Below, one piece after another: positions 55,958 to 63,879 of a DNA stretch of 64,000 bases. The DNA lies in NCBI RefSeq assembly GCF_964266745.1, contig NZ_CAXWGX010000027.1:273264-337263 (forward strand), in the 5' to 3' direction. This DNA is from Propionicimonas sp020161015. Its GTDB lineage: Bacteria > Actinomycetota > Actinomycetes > Propionibacteriales > Propionibacteriaceae. A program made the position numbers and the translations under genes. Within the stretch, counting starts at the first letter, position 1; each line of letters starts with the position of its first letter. The notes under the pieces were generated by a model. It was not told the origin of the DNA and did not search any database. It saw only the letters and a program-made list of their open reading frames with translations.

Positions 55958-57394
55958 ATGGGTACCTCGTCGGGCTCACTCCTTCATTCGGCCTGGAGCG
56001 TCCGCTCCCGGGTGATCGCCGCCGTCGTCGCGCTCACCGGCATCGCCTTGGCCATGTCCGGCACAATCGTGTTCACCCGCGGCGATGCGCTCACCGAGCA
56101 ACGGGTCGGCGCCGACCTCGGCCGCGCTGCGGAAGAGTTCCGAACCCTCGCCACCCAGGGTCTCGATCCGGATACCGGGCACCCCTTCGCCGCCGCTGAG
56201 CCCCTGTTACGCGTCGCCGTTCAGCGCTCAGTGCTGGCGCCGGCGGAGGGCGTGTTCGGCGTTGTCGATGGCCGGGTGCGCTGGACGGCGCAGCGCGGGG
56301 TGCAGCTCAGGCCGGAGGATGACCCGCAGCTGGTCCGGGCGATGCTGGGTCTGGCCGGCGCCGACAGCACCAGCCAAGGGCGTCTCACCACCTCCGTCCG
56401 CGACTACCGCTACCTGGTCGTTCCGGTGAGTTTCGGGACTGCGCAGCCCACCGGTGCGCTCGTCCGTGCCGTCGACTTCAGGGCCGAGGAGGGGCTACTC
56501 AGCGAAGTGTGGCGCAGCTACCTGTTGGTATCGCTGGCCTCCTTGCTGCTCGTGGGCCTGCTGATCTGGGTCCTCGTCGGCAGGCTCCTGGAGCCAATCG
56601 CGTGGATGCGGCGAACCGCCGAGCGAATCTCCGACACCGACCTGAGCCAGCGCATCCCGGTGCGCGGCACCGACGACGTCTCAGCCCTCGGGGTTACAGT
56701 CAACGGCATGCTCGACCGGCTGGAGGGTGCGGTTGGCGCGCAACGGGAGCTACTGGACGACGTCGGCCACGAGTTACGCACCCCGTTGACGATCATCCGG
56801 GGCCACCTGGAGCTGCTGGACCCCGCGGATGAGGAGGAGGTTATCGCCACCAGGGCGCTGCTTTTGGACGAGACCGACCGGATGCGTCGGCTTGTGGACG
56901 ACCTGCTGGCTCTCGCGAGGGCCGAGCATCCCGAGTTCATGCAAGCGGAGGGAACCGATGTCGCCAGGCTCACCGACGAGACTCTGGCCAAGGCGACTGG
57001 GCTCGGCCCGAGGCATTGGGTGCTCGACGAGCTGGCCGACGAGGAGTTGGTGCTGGACTCCCAGCGGATCTCGCAGGCCTGGCTGCAGCTGGCGGCCAAC
57101 GCGGTCAGGTTCTCCTCGCCGGATTCCACGATCGGACTGGGAAGCCGGATCGAGGGCGACCAACTCAGCCTCTGGGTCCGCGACGAAGGGGTGGGAATCA
57201 GCGCAACAGACCAGGAGCGGGTGACCCGTCGTTTCGAACGCGGGGAAGGCGCTTCGGTCGCCGGCGGCAGCGGTCTTGGGCTGGCGATTGTTGCCGCCAT
57301 CGCGCGCGCCCATCACGGTCGAGTGGAGATCGAGTCCGAGCCGGGGCACGGTTCCAGGGTCAGTATCGTGCTGCCTGTCAGAAAGGGGAACTGA
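55958..57394 (+). CDS. Sensor histidine kinase (HAMP, EnvZ-type)
   Basis: A 478-residue two-pass membrane kinase. TM1 is VRSRVIAAVVALTGIALAMS and TM2 is YLLVSLASLLLVGLLIWVLV (about 187-206), enclosing an extracytoplasmic sensor of about 150 residues. A HAMP domain (RLLEPIAWMRRTAERISDTD) is followed by the H-box with His271 (LLDDVGHELRTPLTIIRGHL), N-box LQLAANAVRFS, G1 WVRDEGVGIS, F-box RFERG and G2 GGSGLGLAIVAAIARAHHG. ATG 55958 is 6 nt after CAGACT (leaderless-like). It lies 3 nt before the response regulator. Confidence 0.93.
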   Translation: MGTSSGSLLHSAWSVRSRVIAAVVALTGIALAMSGTIVFTRGDALTEQRVGADLGRAAEEFRTLATQGLDPDTGHPFAAAEPLLRVAVQRSVLAPAEGVFGVVDGRVRWTAQRGVQLRPEDDPQLVRAMLGLAGADSTSQGRLTTSVRDYRYLVVPVSFGTAQPTGALVRAVDFRAEEGLLSEVWRSYLLVSLASLLLVGLLIWVLVGRLLEPIAWMRRTAERISDTDLSQRIPVRGTDDVSALGVTVNGMLDRLEGAVGAQRELLDDVGHELRTPLTIIRGHLELLDPADEEEVIATRALLLDETDRMRRLVDDLLALARAEHPEFMQAEGTDVARLTDETLAKATGLGPRHWVLDELADEELVLDSQRISQAWLQLAANAVRFSSPDSTIGLGSRIEGDQLSLWVRDEGVGISATDQERVTRRFERGEGASVAGGSGLGLAIVAAIARAHHGRVEIESEPGHGSRVSIVLPVRKGN

Positions 57395-57397
57395 CCC

Positions 57398-58057
57398 ATG
57401 AGCCAGATCCTGATCGTTGAGGACGAGCCGCGGATCGCCGCCTTCGTTGCCAAGGGGTTGCGGGCGGCCGGGTTCACCACTTTGATTGAGCCCTCCGGTG
57501 AGGCGGCGCTCCAGCTCGCCATCACAGAACCGATCGACCTGGTGGTTCTGGACGTGGGATTGCCGGACATCGACGGTTTCGAGGTGCTCGCCCGACTCCG
57601 GGGCCAGGGCGTGACAATTCCGGTGATCATGCTCACCGCAAGGTCATCGGTGGCTGATCGGGTAGCCGGCCTGCAATCGGGGGCCGACGACTATGTGCCC
57701 AAGCCGTTCGCATTCGAGGAACTGCTGGCCCGCATCCAGCTGCGCCTACGCACGGATGCCGCAGGTAGATCATCGATGGTGCTGGTGCACGGCGACCTGT
57801 CACTCGACCTCGGCACCAGGCGCGCGCGTGTGGCCGGACGTAGCGTCGACCTGACCGCTCGAGAGTTCACCCTGGCGGAGATGTTCATGCGCAACCCGGA
57901 CCAGGTACTCAGCCGAGAACAGCTGCTCTCAGGAGCCTGGGGCTACGACTTCGACCCGGGTTCGAACGTGGTGGACGTCTACGTCCGCTACCTGCGCCGC
58001 AAGCTCGGCGCGGACTACTTCGAGACCGTCCGAGGAATGGGTTACCGGCTGACCTAG
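57398..58057 (+). CDS. OmpR/PhoB-family response regulator
   Basis: A 219-residue protein. The receiver (1-118) has the acidic pair EDEPR, Asp52 in DLVVLDVGLPDIDGFEVL, the Thr of IMLTAR and the Lys of VPKPFAFEELLARI. A winged-helix DNA-binding domain follows (DLTAREFTLAEMFMRNPDQV, LSREQLLSGAWG, VVDVYVRYLRRKLG). AAAGGGGAA lies 10 nt before the ATG, inside the kinase gene. Its stop overlaps the convergent secreted-protein gene by 4 nt. Likely targets are the nearby palindromes at 58415, 60096 and 61498. Confidence 0.93.
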   Translation: MSQILIVEDEPRIAAFVAKGLRAAGFTTLIEPSGEAALQLAITEPIDLVVLDVGLPDIDGFEVLARLRGQGVTIPVIMLTARSSVADRVAGLQSGADDYVPKPFAFEELLARIQLRLRTDAAGRSSMVLVHGDLSLDLGTRRARVAGRSVDLTAREFTLAEMFMRNPDQVLSREQLLSGAWGYDFDPGSNVVDVYVRYLRRKLGADYFETVRGMGYRLT

Positions 58058-58350
58058 CCTGGGGTGTGGGCACTCGGCGGGCTCACCGGTGAGGGCCCGG
58101 TCAACGGTGATTCGGTCGGGTTGCCCGGACGAGTCGCGGTTGGCCCAGAGGTAGTCGCGGTCGGCTCGGTGCTGGTCGAGCTTTCCGAACCGGGCTTGGC
58201 CGAGGGCTGCTGGGTGCTGGTGACGGTCACGGCCGGCCGCGGCTGCGCTGGCAGTGCCTCGGTGGTGGCCTCGCTGGCGATCAGGCCAACGCTGAACGCC
58301 GTGAGTCCGATCGCGCCCGAAACCACCCAGGTGGTGTTGGCCCTCGACAT
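58054..58350 (-). CDS. Secreted Ser/Thr/Pro-rich protein
   Basis: A 98-residue protein starting MSRANTTWVVSGAIGLTAFS. After one hydrophobic segment it is a low-complexity stretch rich in Ser, Thr and Pro (TEALPAQPRPAVTVTSTQQP, TSTEPTATTSGPTATRPGNP). It has no catalytic domain and no recognised family. It may be a wall-associated or mucin-like surface peptide. Its style matches the secreted protein at 59678-60025 and the linker of the PepSY lipoprotein. A palindrome of the same type lies 65 nt upstream. Confidence 0.6.
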   Translation of the reverse strand: MSRANTTWVVSGAIGLTAFSVGLIASEATTEALPAQPRPAVTVTSTQQPSAKPGSESSTSTEPTATTSGPTATRPGNPTESPLTGPSPVSPPSAHTPG

Positions 58351-58414
58351 GCGCACGGGTGCCCCTTTCCTCATTTCCACGCTAGTCGCAGCCATCCAGG
58401 CAGTTCCAGCGTGC

Positions 58415-58438
58415 CGAGATTAGGGTTCTCTCATCGCC
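58415..58438. promoter_or_regulatory. Regulatory palindrome, site A (degenerate half, CTCTCATCG)
   Basis: CGAGATTAGGG-TT-CTCTCATCGCC. The right half, CTCTCATCG, is identical to sites B and C; the left half matches 7 of 11. It lies 65 nt upstream of the ATG at 58350 on the minus strand and overlaps the 3' end of the phosphotransferase gene. Confidence 0.5.
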
Positions 58439-59673
58439 GGTCGGCCGGCCCAGGCTTCGGCCAAGTCGAGTCGATGCTCGGCCTGGTCCCCCTCGCCTCC
58501 TGCGACCAGGCTGACGAGCACGGCGGCGACCCTGGCGGTGAGCGCTGCCGGATCCACCCGGCGGGCAAGCTCCCCGGTCCAGGTCGAGACGATGTCGTCG
58601 ACCCCGCCGTAGTGCGCAGGCGAGAGGCCCGGCAACACAGCCAGATGGGCCAACAGGCACGCCAGATCATCCTCCCTGAGGCCCGGACCGGCCGCGTCCA
58701 GGTCGATCAACTGGAGGCTCGGACCCTCGACCATGATGTTGGCCTCGTAGAAGTCGCCGTGGGTGGGGACCACCGGACCCACCGGGGCGGTTTCCAGAAC
58801 GCGCCGGACGCGGTGGACCAGGCGGGCCAGCCGGTCAGCTGACCCAGGCAGGCGCTGGACGGCTGCCGCGGCGTGGAAGTCCAATCGGTCCGCCCACGAG
58901 GGGCGCCGGGGCAGCAGCAGCAGGCCGGCCGGAAGCCGATCGAGAAGTCCAACCAGGGCTCCTGGCGTCGGCAGATCCGGGTCGCTAGACCCCGCCAGCA
59001 GACTCGCCAGGGGCCGACCGGCCGCAGCCGGCGTCAGCAACACGCCCGCCGTCGGGCGGCTGGTTCCCTGCGGGGTGAGCCCGTTAGCGGCGAGTAGCTC
59101 CTGTCGCGCAGCCAGCCGGTCTGCGCGCGCCGGGCTGAGCACCTTCAGGTAGCAGACCGCACCGTCGGCGTTGACCCTGAGCACCGCCCGACGCAACGGG
59201 CGGTAGCCGATCAGGGCCAGGTCAATGGCGGTCGGTGTTGTATCGAGCCAGCCCAGCACCGTCTCCGGGTCGCAGGCTGCCGCGAGACCGGGGAGCATCG
59301 GGTCATCGGGGTGCCGCCACACGCCGAACCTGAGGTCGCCCCGGCTAAGCGTCACGGCCGGTGAACCGACCTCGGCGGTGGTGGCAAAGAGGTGCTCTAC
59401 CACCTGGCCGCCTGGAGTCGGGTACCCGACCTGGTAGCCCGCGGTTACTTCCGCCCCGGGCCGGTACTGCCAGTTGGTCAGGTCCGCGCTGAAACCTTCC
59501 AGCTCCGCCAAAGGACTGCCGGTGAGGGCGGCCACGAGCAGCCCGATCGCCTCCGGGGACTGGAGCAGTTCCGCGGCGGCGATCAGGTCATTCACCAGAC
59601 CAGTGTGGCTGCGTCCCAGCCCTGCCGCGGTCGGAGACTGCAGCGGGACCGTGGACGTGGCCGGCGCGGTCAT
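58420..59673 (-). CDS. Aminoglycoside phosphotransferase (APH)-fold kinase-like protein
   Basis: A 417-residue protein. Residues from about 260 show the APH/choline kinase catalytic core: VVPTHGDFYEANIMVEG (H-G-D-x4-N) and LQLIDLDAAGPGLREDDLAC (I-D-x-D, metal binding). A lysine in AVCYLKVLSPARADRL is a candidate ATP contact. The N-terminal 200 residues resemble no domain I know. The substrate is unknown; sugar or small-molecule phosphorylation is likely. It sits 4 nt after the secreted protein gene at 59678 and shares its strand. It is between two genes with regulatory palindromes. Confidence 0.75.
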   Translation of the reverse strand: MTAPATSTVPLQSPTAAGLGRSHTGLVNDLIAAAELLQSPEAIGLLVAALTGSPLAELEGFSADLTNWQYRPGAEVTAGYQVGYPTPGGQVVEHLFATTAEVGSPAVTLSRGDLRFGVWRHPDDPMLPGLAAACDPETVLGWLDTTPTAIDLALIGYRPLRRAVLRVNADGAVCYLKVLSPARADRLAARQELLAANGLTPQGTSRPTAGVLLTPAAAGRPLASLLAGSSDPDLPTPGALVGLLDRLPAGLLLLPRRPSWADRLDFHAAAAVQRLPGSADRLARLVHRVRRVLETAPVGPVVPTHGDFYEANIMVEGPSLQLIDLDAAGPGLREDDLACLLAHLAVLPGLSPAHYGGVDDIVSTWTGELARRVDPAALTARVAAVLVSLVAGGEGDQAEHRLDLAEAWAGRPAMREP

Positions 59674-59677
59674 CCGA

Positions 59678-60025
59678 TCAGTCCGCCGTTGGGGCGCTGG
59701 GTGCGCTGTTGGGTGTGTTCGGGCTGTTGGCCGTGTTCGGGCTGTTGGCCGTGTTGGGGCTGTTGCAGGTGTTCGTCGCGTTGGCCTTGCTTGGGGCGTT
59801 CGGGGTGTTGTCGATGGGCGCAGTGTTCGCGGTCGTCGTCGTTTGCGCTGACGCGGACGGGGAATCGCTCGGACCCTGGCTAGGAGTGACGGTAACACTC
59901 GAGCTTGCGCTCGTGGTGGGAGTTGGAACAGGGGTCTCAGCCATCGCCAAAGACGCCCCACCAAGCATCGAGAGGCCGACGGCACCCGTGACTGCCCACA
60001 ATGCAGTGGAACGATTGATCTTCAT
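59678..60025 (-). CDS. Secreted Asn/Pro/Thr-rich repeat protein
   Basis: A 115-residue protein. The signal peptide is MKINRSTALWAVTGAVGLSM then LGGASLAMA. The mature part is Pro/Thr/Ser-rich and ends in tandem N-S-P-N-T-A units (NSPNTANSPNTANSPNTPNS), encoded by near-identical 18-bp DNA repeats around 59710-59765. AAGGAACC precedes the ATG. Function is unknown; it looks like an extracellular linker, adhesin stalk or O-glycosylated peptide. A conserved palindrome lies 70-93 nt upstream. Confidence 0.65.
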   Translation of the reverse strand: MKINRSTALWAVTGAVGLSMLGGASLAMAETPVPTPTTSASSSVTVTPSQGPSDSPSASAQTTTTANTAPIDNTPNAPSKANATNTCNSPNTANSPNTANSPNTPNSAPSAPTAD

Positions 60026-60095
60026 GTTGGTTCCTTTCGCCTTGCTGATCCGATGCTTCGAGTTCATCGCGCGGTCGTTAACCCACCGGGAGAAG

Positions 60096-60118
60096 CCGGT
60101 GAGAGTCCTCTCATCGGG
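60096..60118. promoter_or_regulatory. Regulatory palindrome, site B (TGAGAG-TC-CTCTCA)
   Basis: CCGGTGAGAG-TC-CTCTCATCGGG, with a perfect 6-bp TGAGAG/CTCTCA core, upstream of the gene at 59678-60025. It shares CTCTCATCG with sites A and C. Confidence 0.6.
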
Positions 60119-60147
60119 CGACCCGGGTCCGCTCTCTGGATCGCGGT

Positions 60148-60365
60148 GTGACCACTTGCGCGACCGCCACGCCGTCCTCCAGGAGCGGCTAAGCCAGATC
60201 GAGGGACCGCTGGCCGATTTCGTCGACGACATCCGCGAAGCCGGTATCACCGCGTGCCGAGCGTCGCGGTCGTGCTCCACCCCGGTACCACCACCACTCC
60301 CCTGGCCCTGCGCGCCATTGTCGCCTTCAACCGCGCGTTCCCCGAGCACGTGATCATCGCGCAGA
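60148..60365 (+). pseudogene. Remnant of a Kup-type potassium transporter (C-terminal part)
   Basis: In two frames the DNA reads EGPLADFVDDIREAGIT and then RVPSVAVVLHPGTTTTPLAL and AIVAFNRAFPEHVIIAQ. These match the C-terminal cytoplasmic domain of Kup transporters (VPGTAVFL-x-TTPLALRANVEHNHVLHEHVVIV). A one-base slip near 60250 joins the frames. The membrane part is missing. Confidence 0.65.
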
Positions 60366-61298
60366 TCACGCCGGCCATGGCTCGTGAGCTGGGGCTTCTT
60401 CGGCATGGAAGGGTGGTTGTGGGGGCCGAACTCGACGGGATGGACGACATCCAGCTCTCACGCGAGGCCCGCACCATCGACGCTACGCGTTACACCCGCC
60501 GACAAGCTGCGAGTCGTGGCCGCCCTGCAGGCGGACGAGCAGGTGGTGGCCATGACAGGCGACGGAATCAACGACGCCCCCGGCTCAAGAAGGCCGACAT
60601 CGGCATCGCGATGGGTATCACGGGTACCGACGTCACCAAGGAGGCCGATGCGATGACCCTCACCGACGACAACTTCGCCTCGATTGTTGCCGCAGTCGAG
60701 GAGGGCCGCGCGGTCGTCGACAGCATCAAGAAGTACCTGATGTACCTGCTGTCATCCAACATCGGCGAGATCGGGCTGATGGCCGGAGCGGTGCTCCTGG
60801 GCCTGCCGCTACCCCTGTCCGCCGTCCAGATCCTCTACGTGAACCTAGCGACCGACGGGCTGCCCGCCCTCGCGCTCGCCGTCGACCCGCCTCAACGAGG
60901 CCTGATGGACCGCAGGCCGCGAAACCCGCGCACCGGTATCTTCACCCGCCCCGTGTTGGGGTGTGGTCCACCGCGATCAACCTCGGCCTGTTCATCGGTG
61001 CGCTCAACTCTGGCCGCAACCTTCATGAGGCGATGGGCATGGTCTTCGTCTCACTCGTCCTGATCCAATTCTCGTCAAGGCCCTTCGCGAACGCGTAGCT
61101 GAACCTGGCGGTCCTGTGTGAGGTGGCCCTTCTCATCGCGATCGTCGATTTCCCCCCGCTCCAGGGCCGTTCGACACCTTCGCTCTATCCCCAGGGGACT
61201 GGCTCCTCGTCGGAGCCCTGTCGGCCACCGTCATGCCAGTACTCGAGCTGGTGAAGCGGATCGTGCGGAAGGCATGGTTGGGTACCGCGGAGCATTGA
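60366..61298 (+). pseudogene. Remnant of a P-type cation-transporting ATPase (C-terminal half)
   Basis: The DNA encodes in broken frames MARELGLLRHGRVVVGAELDG, then RVTPADKLRVVAALQADEQV, VAMTGDGINDAP, LKKADIGIAMGITGTDVTKE, NIGEIGLMAGAVLLGLPLPL, YVNLATDGLPALALAVDPPQ and GVWSTAINLGLFIGALNSGR with LNLAVLCEVALLIAIVDFPP. The TGDG-x-NDAP hinge motif and membrane segments M5-M6 to the C-terminus are recognisable (PacL/Ca2+ type). At least three frameshifts (about 60490, 60585, 60955) and an in-frame TAG around 61098 stop translation. The N-terminal half is absent. Confidence 0.8.
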
Positions 61299-61497
61299 GG
61301 TCCTGACCCTCAACATGTACACAATGCGTCCGACTTCGCCGGCAAGAAGCAGCCGAAGCTCCGCCTGAGCAATTCGCGACGGTATGTACCGCTGACTTGA
61401 CATTGACACTGCCCACCAAGTCGAGCAGCGCCATTGGAGCCAGCACAGAGCACCCGAACGGCGGGTAGGTCAAGCCGAGAGCATGGCCGGTGGGGTG

Positions 61498-61521
61498 CCC
61501 GATGAGAGGACTCTCATCGGG
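61498..61521. promoter_or_regulatory. Regulatory palindrome, site C (CCCGATGAGAG-GA-CTCTCATCGGG)
   Basis: A perfect 11-bp inverted repeat with 2-bp spacer, about 150 nt upstream of the PepSY lipoprotein gene. It is the best-formed of the three sites. Between 61299 and 61672 I see no gene. Confidence 0.65.
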
Positions 61522-61672
61522 GTCTCCCGGTGGGTTCACGACCGCACGATGTACTCATGGCATCGCTTCATCCACTTGTCGCGGATGGGGTGTCGCTCCT
61601 TGGTGGGGGGCGGGGGGAACCAGATCGACGAGTGCTCGGCTCGCTGACTGGTAGTCGAGGAAGGATCGCCGC

Positions 61673-62281
61673 ATGAGTCGCGTTCGTTCTACCGCGTTCG
61701 CGTTCGCCGGACTGTTGGCCACGCCGGTCCTGTTGGCCGGTTGCAGCAGCGGCTCCGGGCCAGTGGCCACCGTGACCGTCACGGCCACCGCCGAATCGAC
61801 AACCAGCGCCCGGTCCAGCACGCCGGCCAGCGCCGCGCCTTCCAGCACCTCCCCGGACAGTAGCCAGGGGCTGACAGCAAAGACTGCGATCGACGCCGCG
61901 CTGGCGAAGGTGCCCGGCGGTGCCGCCGTTGAGGGCGGACGAACCGACGAAGGCGCGCAACAGGTCTGGTACATCGTGGTTCGCGACAAGGACGGGGTCG
62001 GAACTGAGCTGTACCTCAGCTCTGCCACCGGGGAGCTGGTGCGTCAACGACCAGCCAGCCTGTCCCGCCTAGCCAGCGGCGAGCTTCCCACGTTGACTGC
62101 GCGGCAGGGTCTCACCGCGGCCATGGCCGAGGTGCCCGGAAGCCAAGCGCTCGAGTTCGACCTCGAGACCGAACACGGCATCATCGCCTGGTACGTGGTG
62201 GTCGGCGATGCCCGTGGCCTGACGGAGGTCTACGTGAACGCCGACACAGAAGCGATCATCTCCACAGAACGCGACAGCTGA
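61673..62281 (+). CDS. PepSY-domain lipoprotein
   Basis: A 202-residue exported protein. The signal MSRVRSTAFAFAGLLATPVL ends in the lipobox LLAGC. A Ser/Thr/Ala linker (about 30-60) is followed by two PepSY units: LTAKTAIDAALAKVPGGAAV...VWYIVVRDKDG...YLSSATGELV and LTARQGLTAAMAEVPGSQAL...IIAWYVVVGDARG...VNADTEAII. PepSY domains inhibit extracellular proteases or act as sensors near two-component systems. AGGAAGGATC precedes the ATG. It lies downstream of site C and is close to the kinase pair. Confidence 0.88.
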   Translation: MSRVRSTAFAFAGLLATPVLLAGCSSGSGPVATVTVTATAESTTSARSSTPASAAPSSTSPDSSQGLTAKTAIDAALAKVPGGAAVEGGRTDEGAQQVWYIVVRDKDGVGTELYLSSATGELVRQRPASLSRLASGELPTLTARQGLTAAMAEVPGSQALEFDLETEHGIIAWYVVVGDARGLTEVYVNADTEAIISTERDS

Positions 62282-62519
62282 AGGACCGGCGCACCGAAAC
62301 AGCATGGCCCGCGACCCCTGGGTGAACATTTCAGAACGGCCATGGAAAGCAAAGGCGGACCAGGTCGATCAGGTTGCCATCGATCGAGAGGCAAGAGAGC
62401 AGGGGTGGCGTCGCGGAGCCTGACCCAAATCCAGCCCGGGGCGCGGGGTGTTGGCGAGTCTGAACGCGGGTCACTGGCGGCGGGACGATCCGGGGAGGCT
62501 CAAGGACGCCACTCGCGTT

Positions 62520-62929
62520 CAGACCGAGTCGGATCTGCCGGGGTTCCCGCGGTGTTCCCGCGGCCGAGCACGAGCTGGATGTGTTCCTGGACAAGTGGGG
62601 CCGGCCCTACCCAGCGATCGTGCGATTGTGGCGCAACGCATGGGGAAGAGTTCACCCCGTTCCTGGCCTACGACGTCGAGATCCGCTGGGTGATCTGCTC
62701 CACCAACGCCATCGAGTCCTTGAAGGCCAGGTTCCGCCGGTCGGTCCGGGCCAGGGGCCACTTCCCGACCGAGCACTCCGCCATGAAGACCCTGTACCTA
62801 GTCACCGGATCACTAGACCCCAACGGCACCGGTCAGACACAATGGGCAGTCAGGTGGAAGCCCGCCCTCAACGCGTTCGCCATCACCTTCGCCGACCGTA
62901 TGCCGGCGGCCGAGAACCGCCGAAGATGA
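62520..62929 (+). pseudogene. IS256-family transposase remnant (C-terminal part)
   Basis: Split frames read ELDVFLDKWGRPYPAIVRLW then RNAWG, and EFTPFLAYDVEIRWVICSTN, AIESLKARFRRSVRARGHFP, TEHSAMKTLYLVTGSLDPNG, WKPALNAFAITFADRMPAAE. These match the end of IS256-type transposases (TTNAIESLN-x-R-RR). A frameshift near 62640 and loss of the N-terminal DDE region make it inactive. The left end is unclear; 62282-62519 holds no gene that I can support. Confidence 0.78.
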
Positions 62930-63175
62930 ACGCCATTTGCACCGTTCATCGGACAGACCATTCACTACAGATGCGCGATCTACGGCTATTGGGGCCGACA
63001 CCGCCTTCTGCGCAACAACGCTTGAGCTCTTCAGAAACGACCGATTTGTCGGAATCGAACAAGAGACGGCGACCACCGGCCACCGTCCGGCATCTCGGAC
63101 ATGGCCGCAACTGCCGATCTGCGGGTGTTTCGTTATGGCGGAACACCGGGCGGCAAGGGTTCGCTGGTCTTAGGG

Positions 63176-63199
63176 GCTCGGTGGCGGCCGCCACCGAGC
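63176..63199. repeat. Perfect 24-bp palindrome
   Basis: GCTCGGTGGCGG joined directly to its reverse complement CCGCCACCGAGC, no spacer. It may be a terminator stem, an operator or the end of a lost element, 45 nt upstream of the CPBP gene's -10. Confidence 0.65.
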
Positions 63200-63244
63200 G
63201 AAGCAGGGTCTCCCGTTGCCTGCCCTCCTACCCAACTGCGAGCG

Positions 63245-63250
63245 TAGTGT
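63245..63250 (+). promoter_or_regulatory. Putative -10 element (TAGTGT), leaderless
   Basis: TAGTGT stands 6 nt before ATG 63257 with GGGGAA between, too close for a ribosome site. Confidence 0.5.
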
Positions 63251-63256
63251 GGGGAA

Positions 63257-63879
63257 ATGGCCTGGTTCCTGAGCTGGGTTCGGCGTCACGACGTTGTGGC
63301 GTTTCCGCTGATCACGTTTGGCCTGGGGTGGCTGTTCTATGTTCCGGCCGCCTTCGTCATCGCTGGACGCCCCGAGCGGTATGGGTGGCTCGTCTTCTTC
63401 CAGACCCCCGGGGCGACGGCCGCCCTTGTCTCCGGGATCCTGGTGCGACATGCGAGAGGGGGCAGGTCCGAGGCCCGGGAGGCGTGGCGTCACTACCTTG
63501 AGTGGAAGGGTCACCGGTGGTGGTGGTGGCTGGGCGCAGTCGCGCTCATGCCGACGCTTGCGGTTCTGGCGGGCCTCGGCCATGGATCGTTTGGCGCCGG
63601 CCTGTCCGACCTGTGGAGCCGGTTGGGTTGGGTCACCCTGTTGCTCCTTCCGCTGATCGGGATCGCGCAGTTGGCCACCAGTCCGCTTCTGGAGGAGTAC
63701 GGCTGGCGGGGCTTCTGGCAGCAGCGACTCCAAGACCGCCTTCCGGCTTGGGGAGCGAGCGTGCTCGTGGGCCTGCTGTGGGGTCTCCACCACGTGCCGG
63801 TCGCACTGGCCGTCGGCGCCGACCCCTGGCGTGCGGTCGTGGGTGCGGTCGGGCCGTCGGTGCTGGCGGCGTGTGAGTA
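63257..63879 (+). pseudogene. CPBP-family intramembrane protease gene, 3' end cut by an IS21 element
   Basis: The first 207 codons encode an intact CPBP protein start: MAWFLSWVRRHDVVAFPLIT, several helices, then SPLLEEYGWRGFWQQRLQDR with the EE-x3-R motif and WGLHHVPVALAVG with the second-motif His. After ...VGPSVLAACEY the frame enters IS DNA and stops at 63971-63973 after unrelated residues. The last motif and final helices are lost. Family members range from 230 to 300 residues, so the insertion probably kills function. Confidence 0.75.

Larger units (their letters stand above)
62930..63256. other. 327-bp gap without a gene
   Basis: It contains the 24-bp perfect palindrome at 63176-63199 and the -10 of the CPBP gene; the rest shows no coding signature. 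Confidence 0.5.

Noticed and set aside
61299..61660. Further coding remnant between the ATPase pseudogene and the PepSY gene
   Set aside because: No frame shows family sequence; only the regulatory palindrome stands out.
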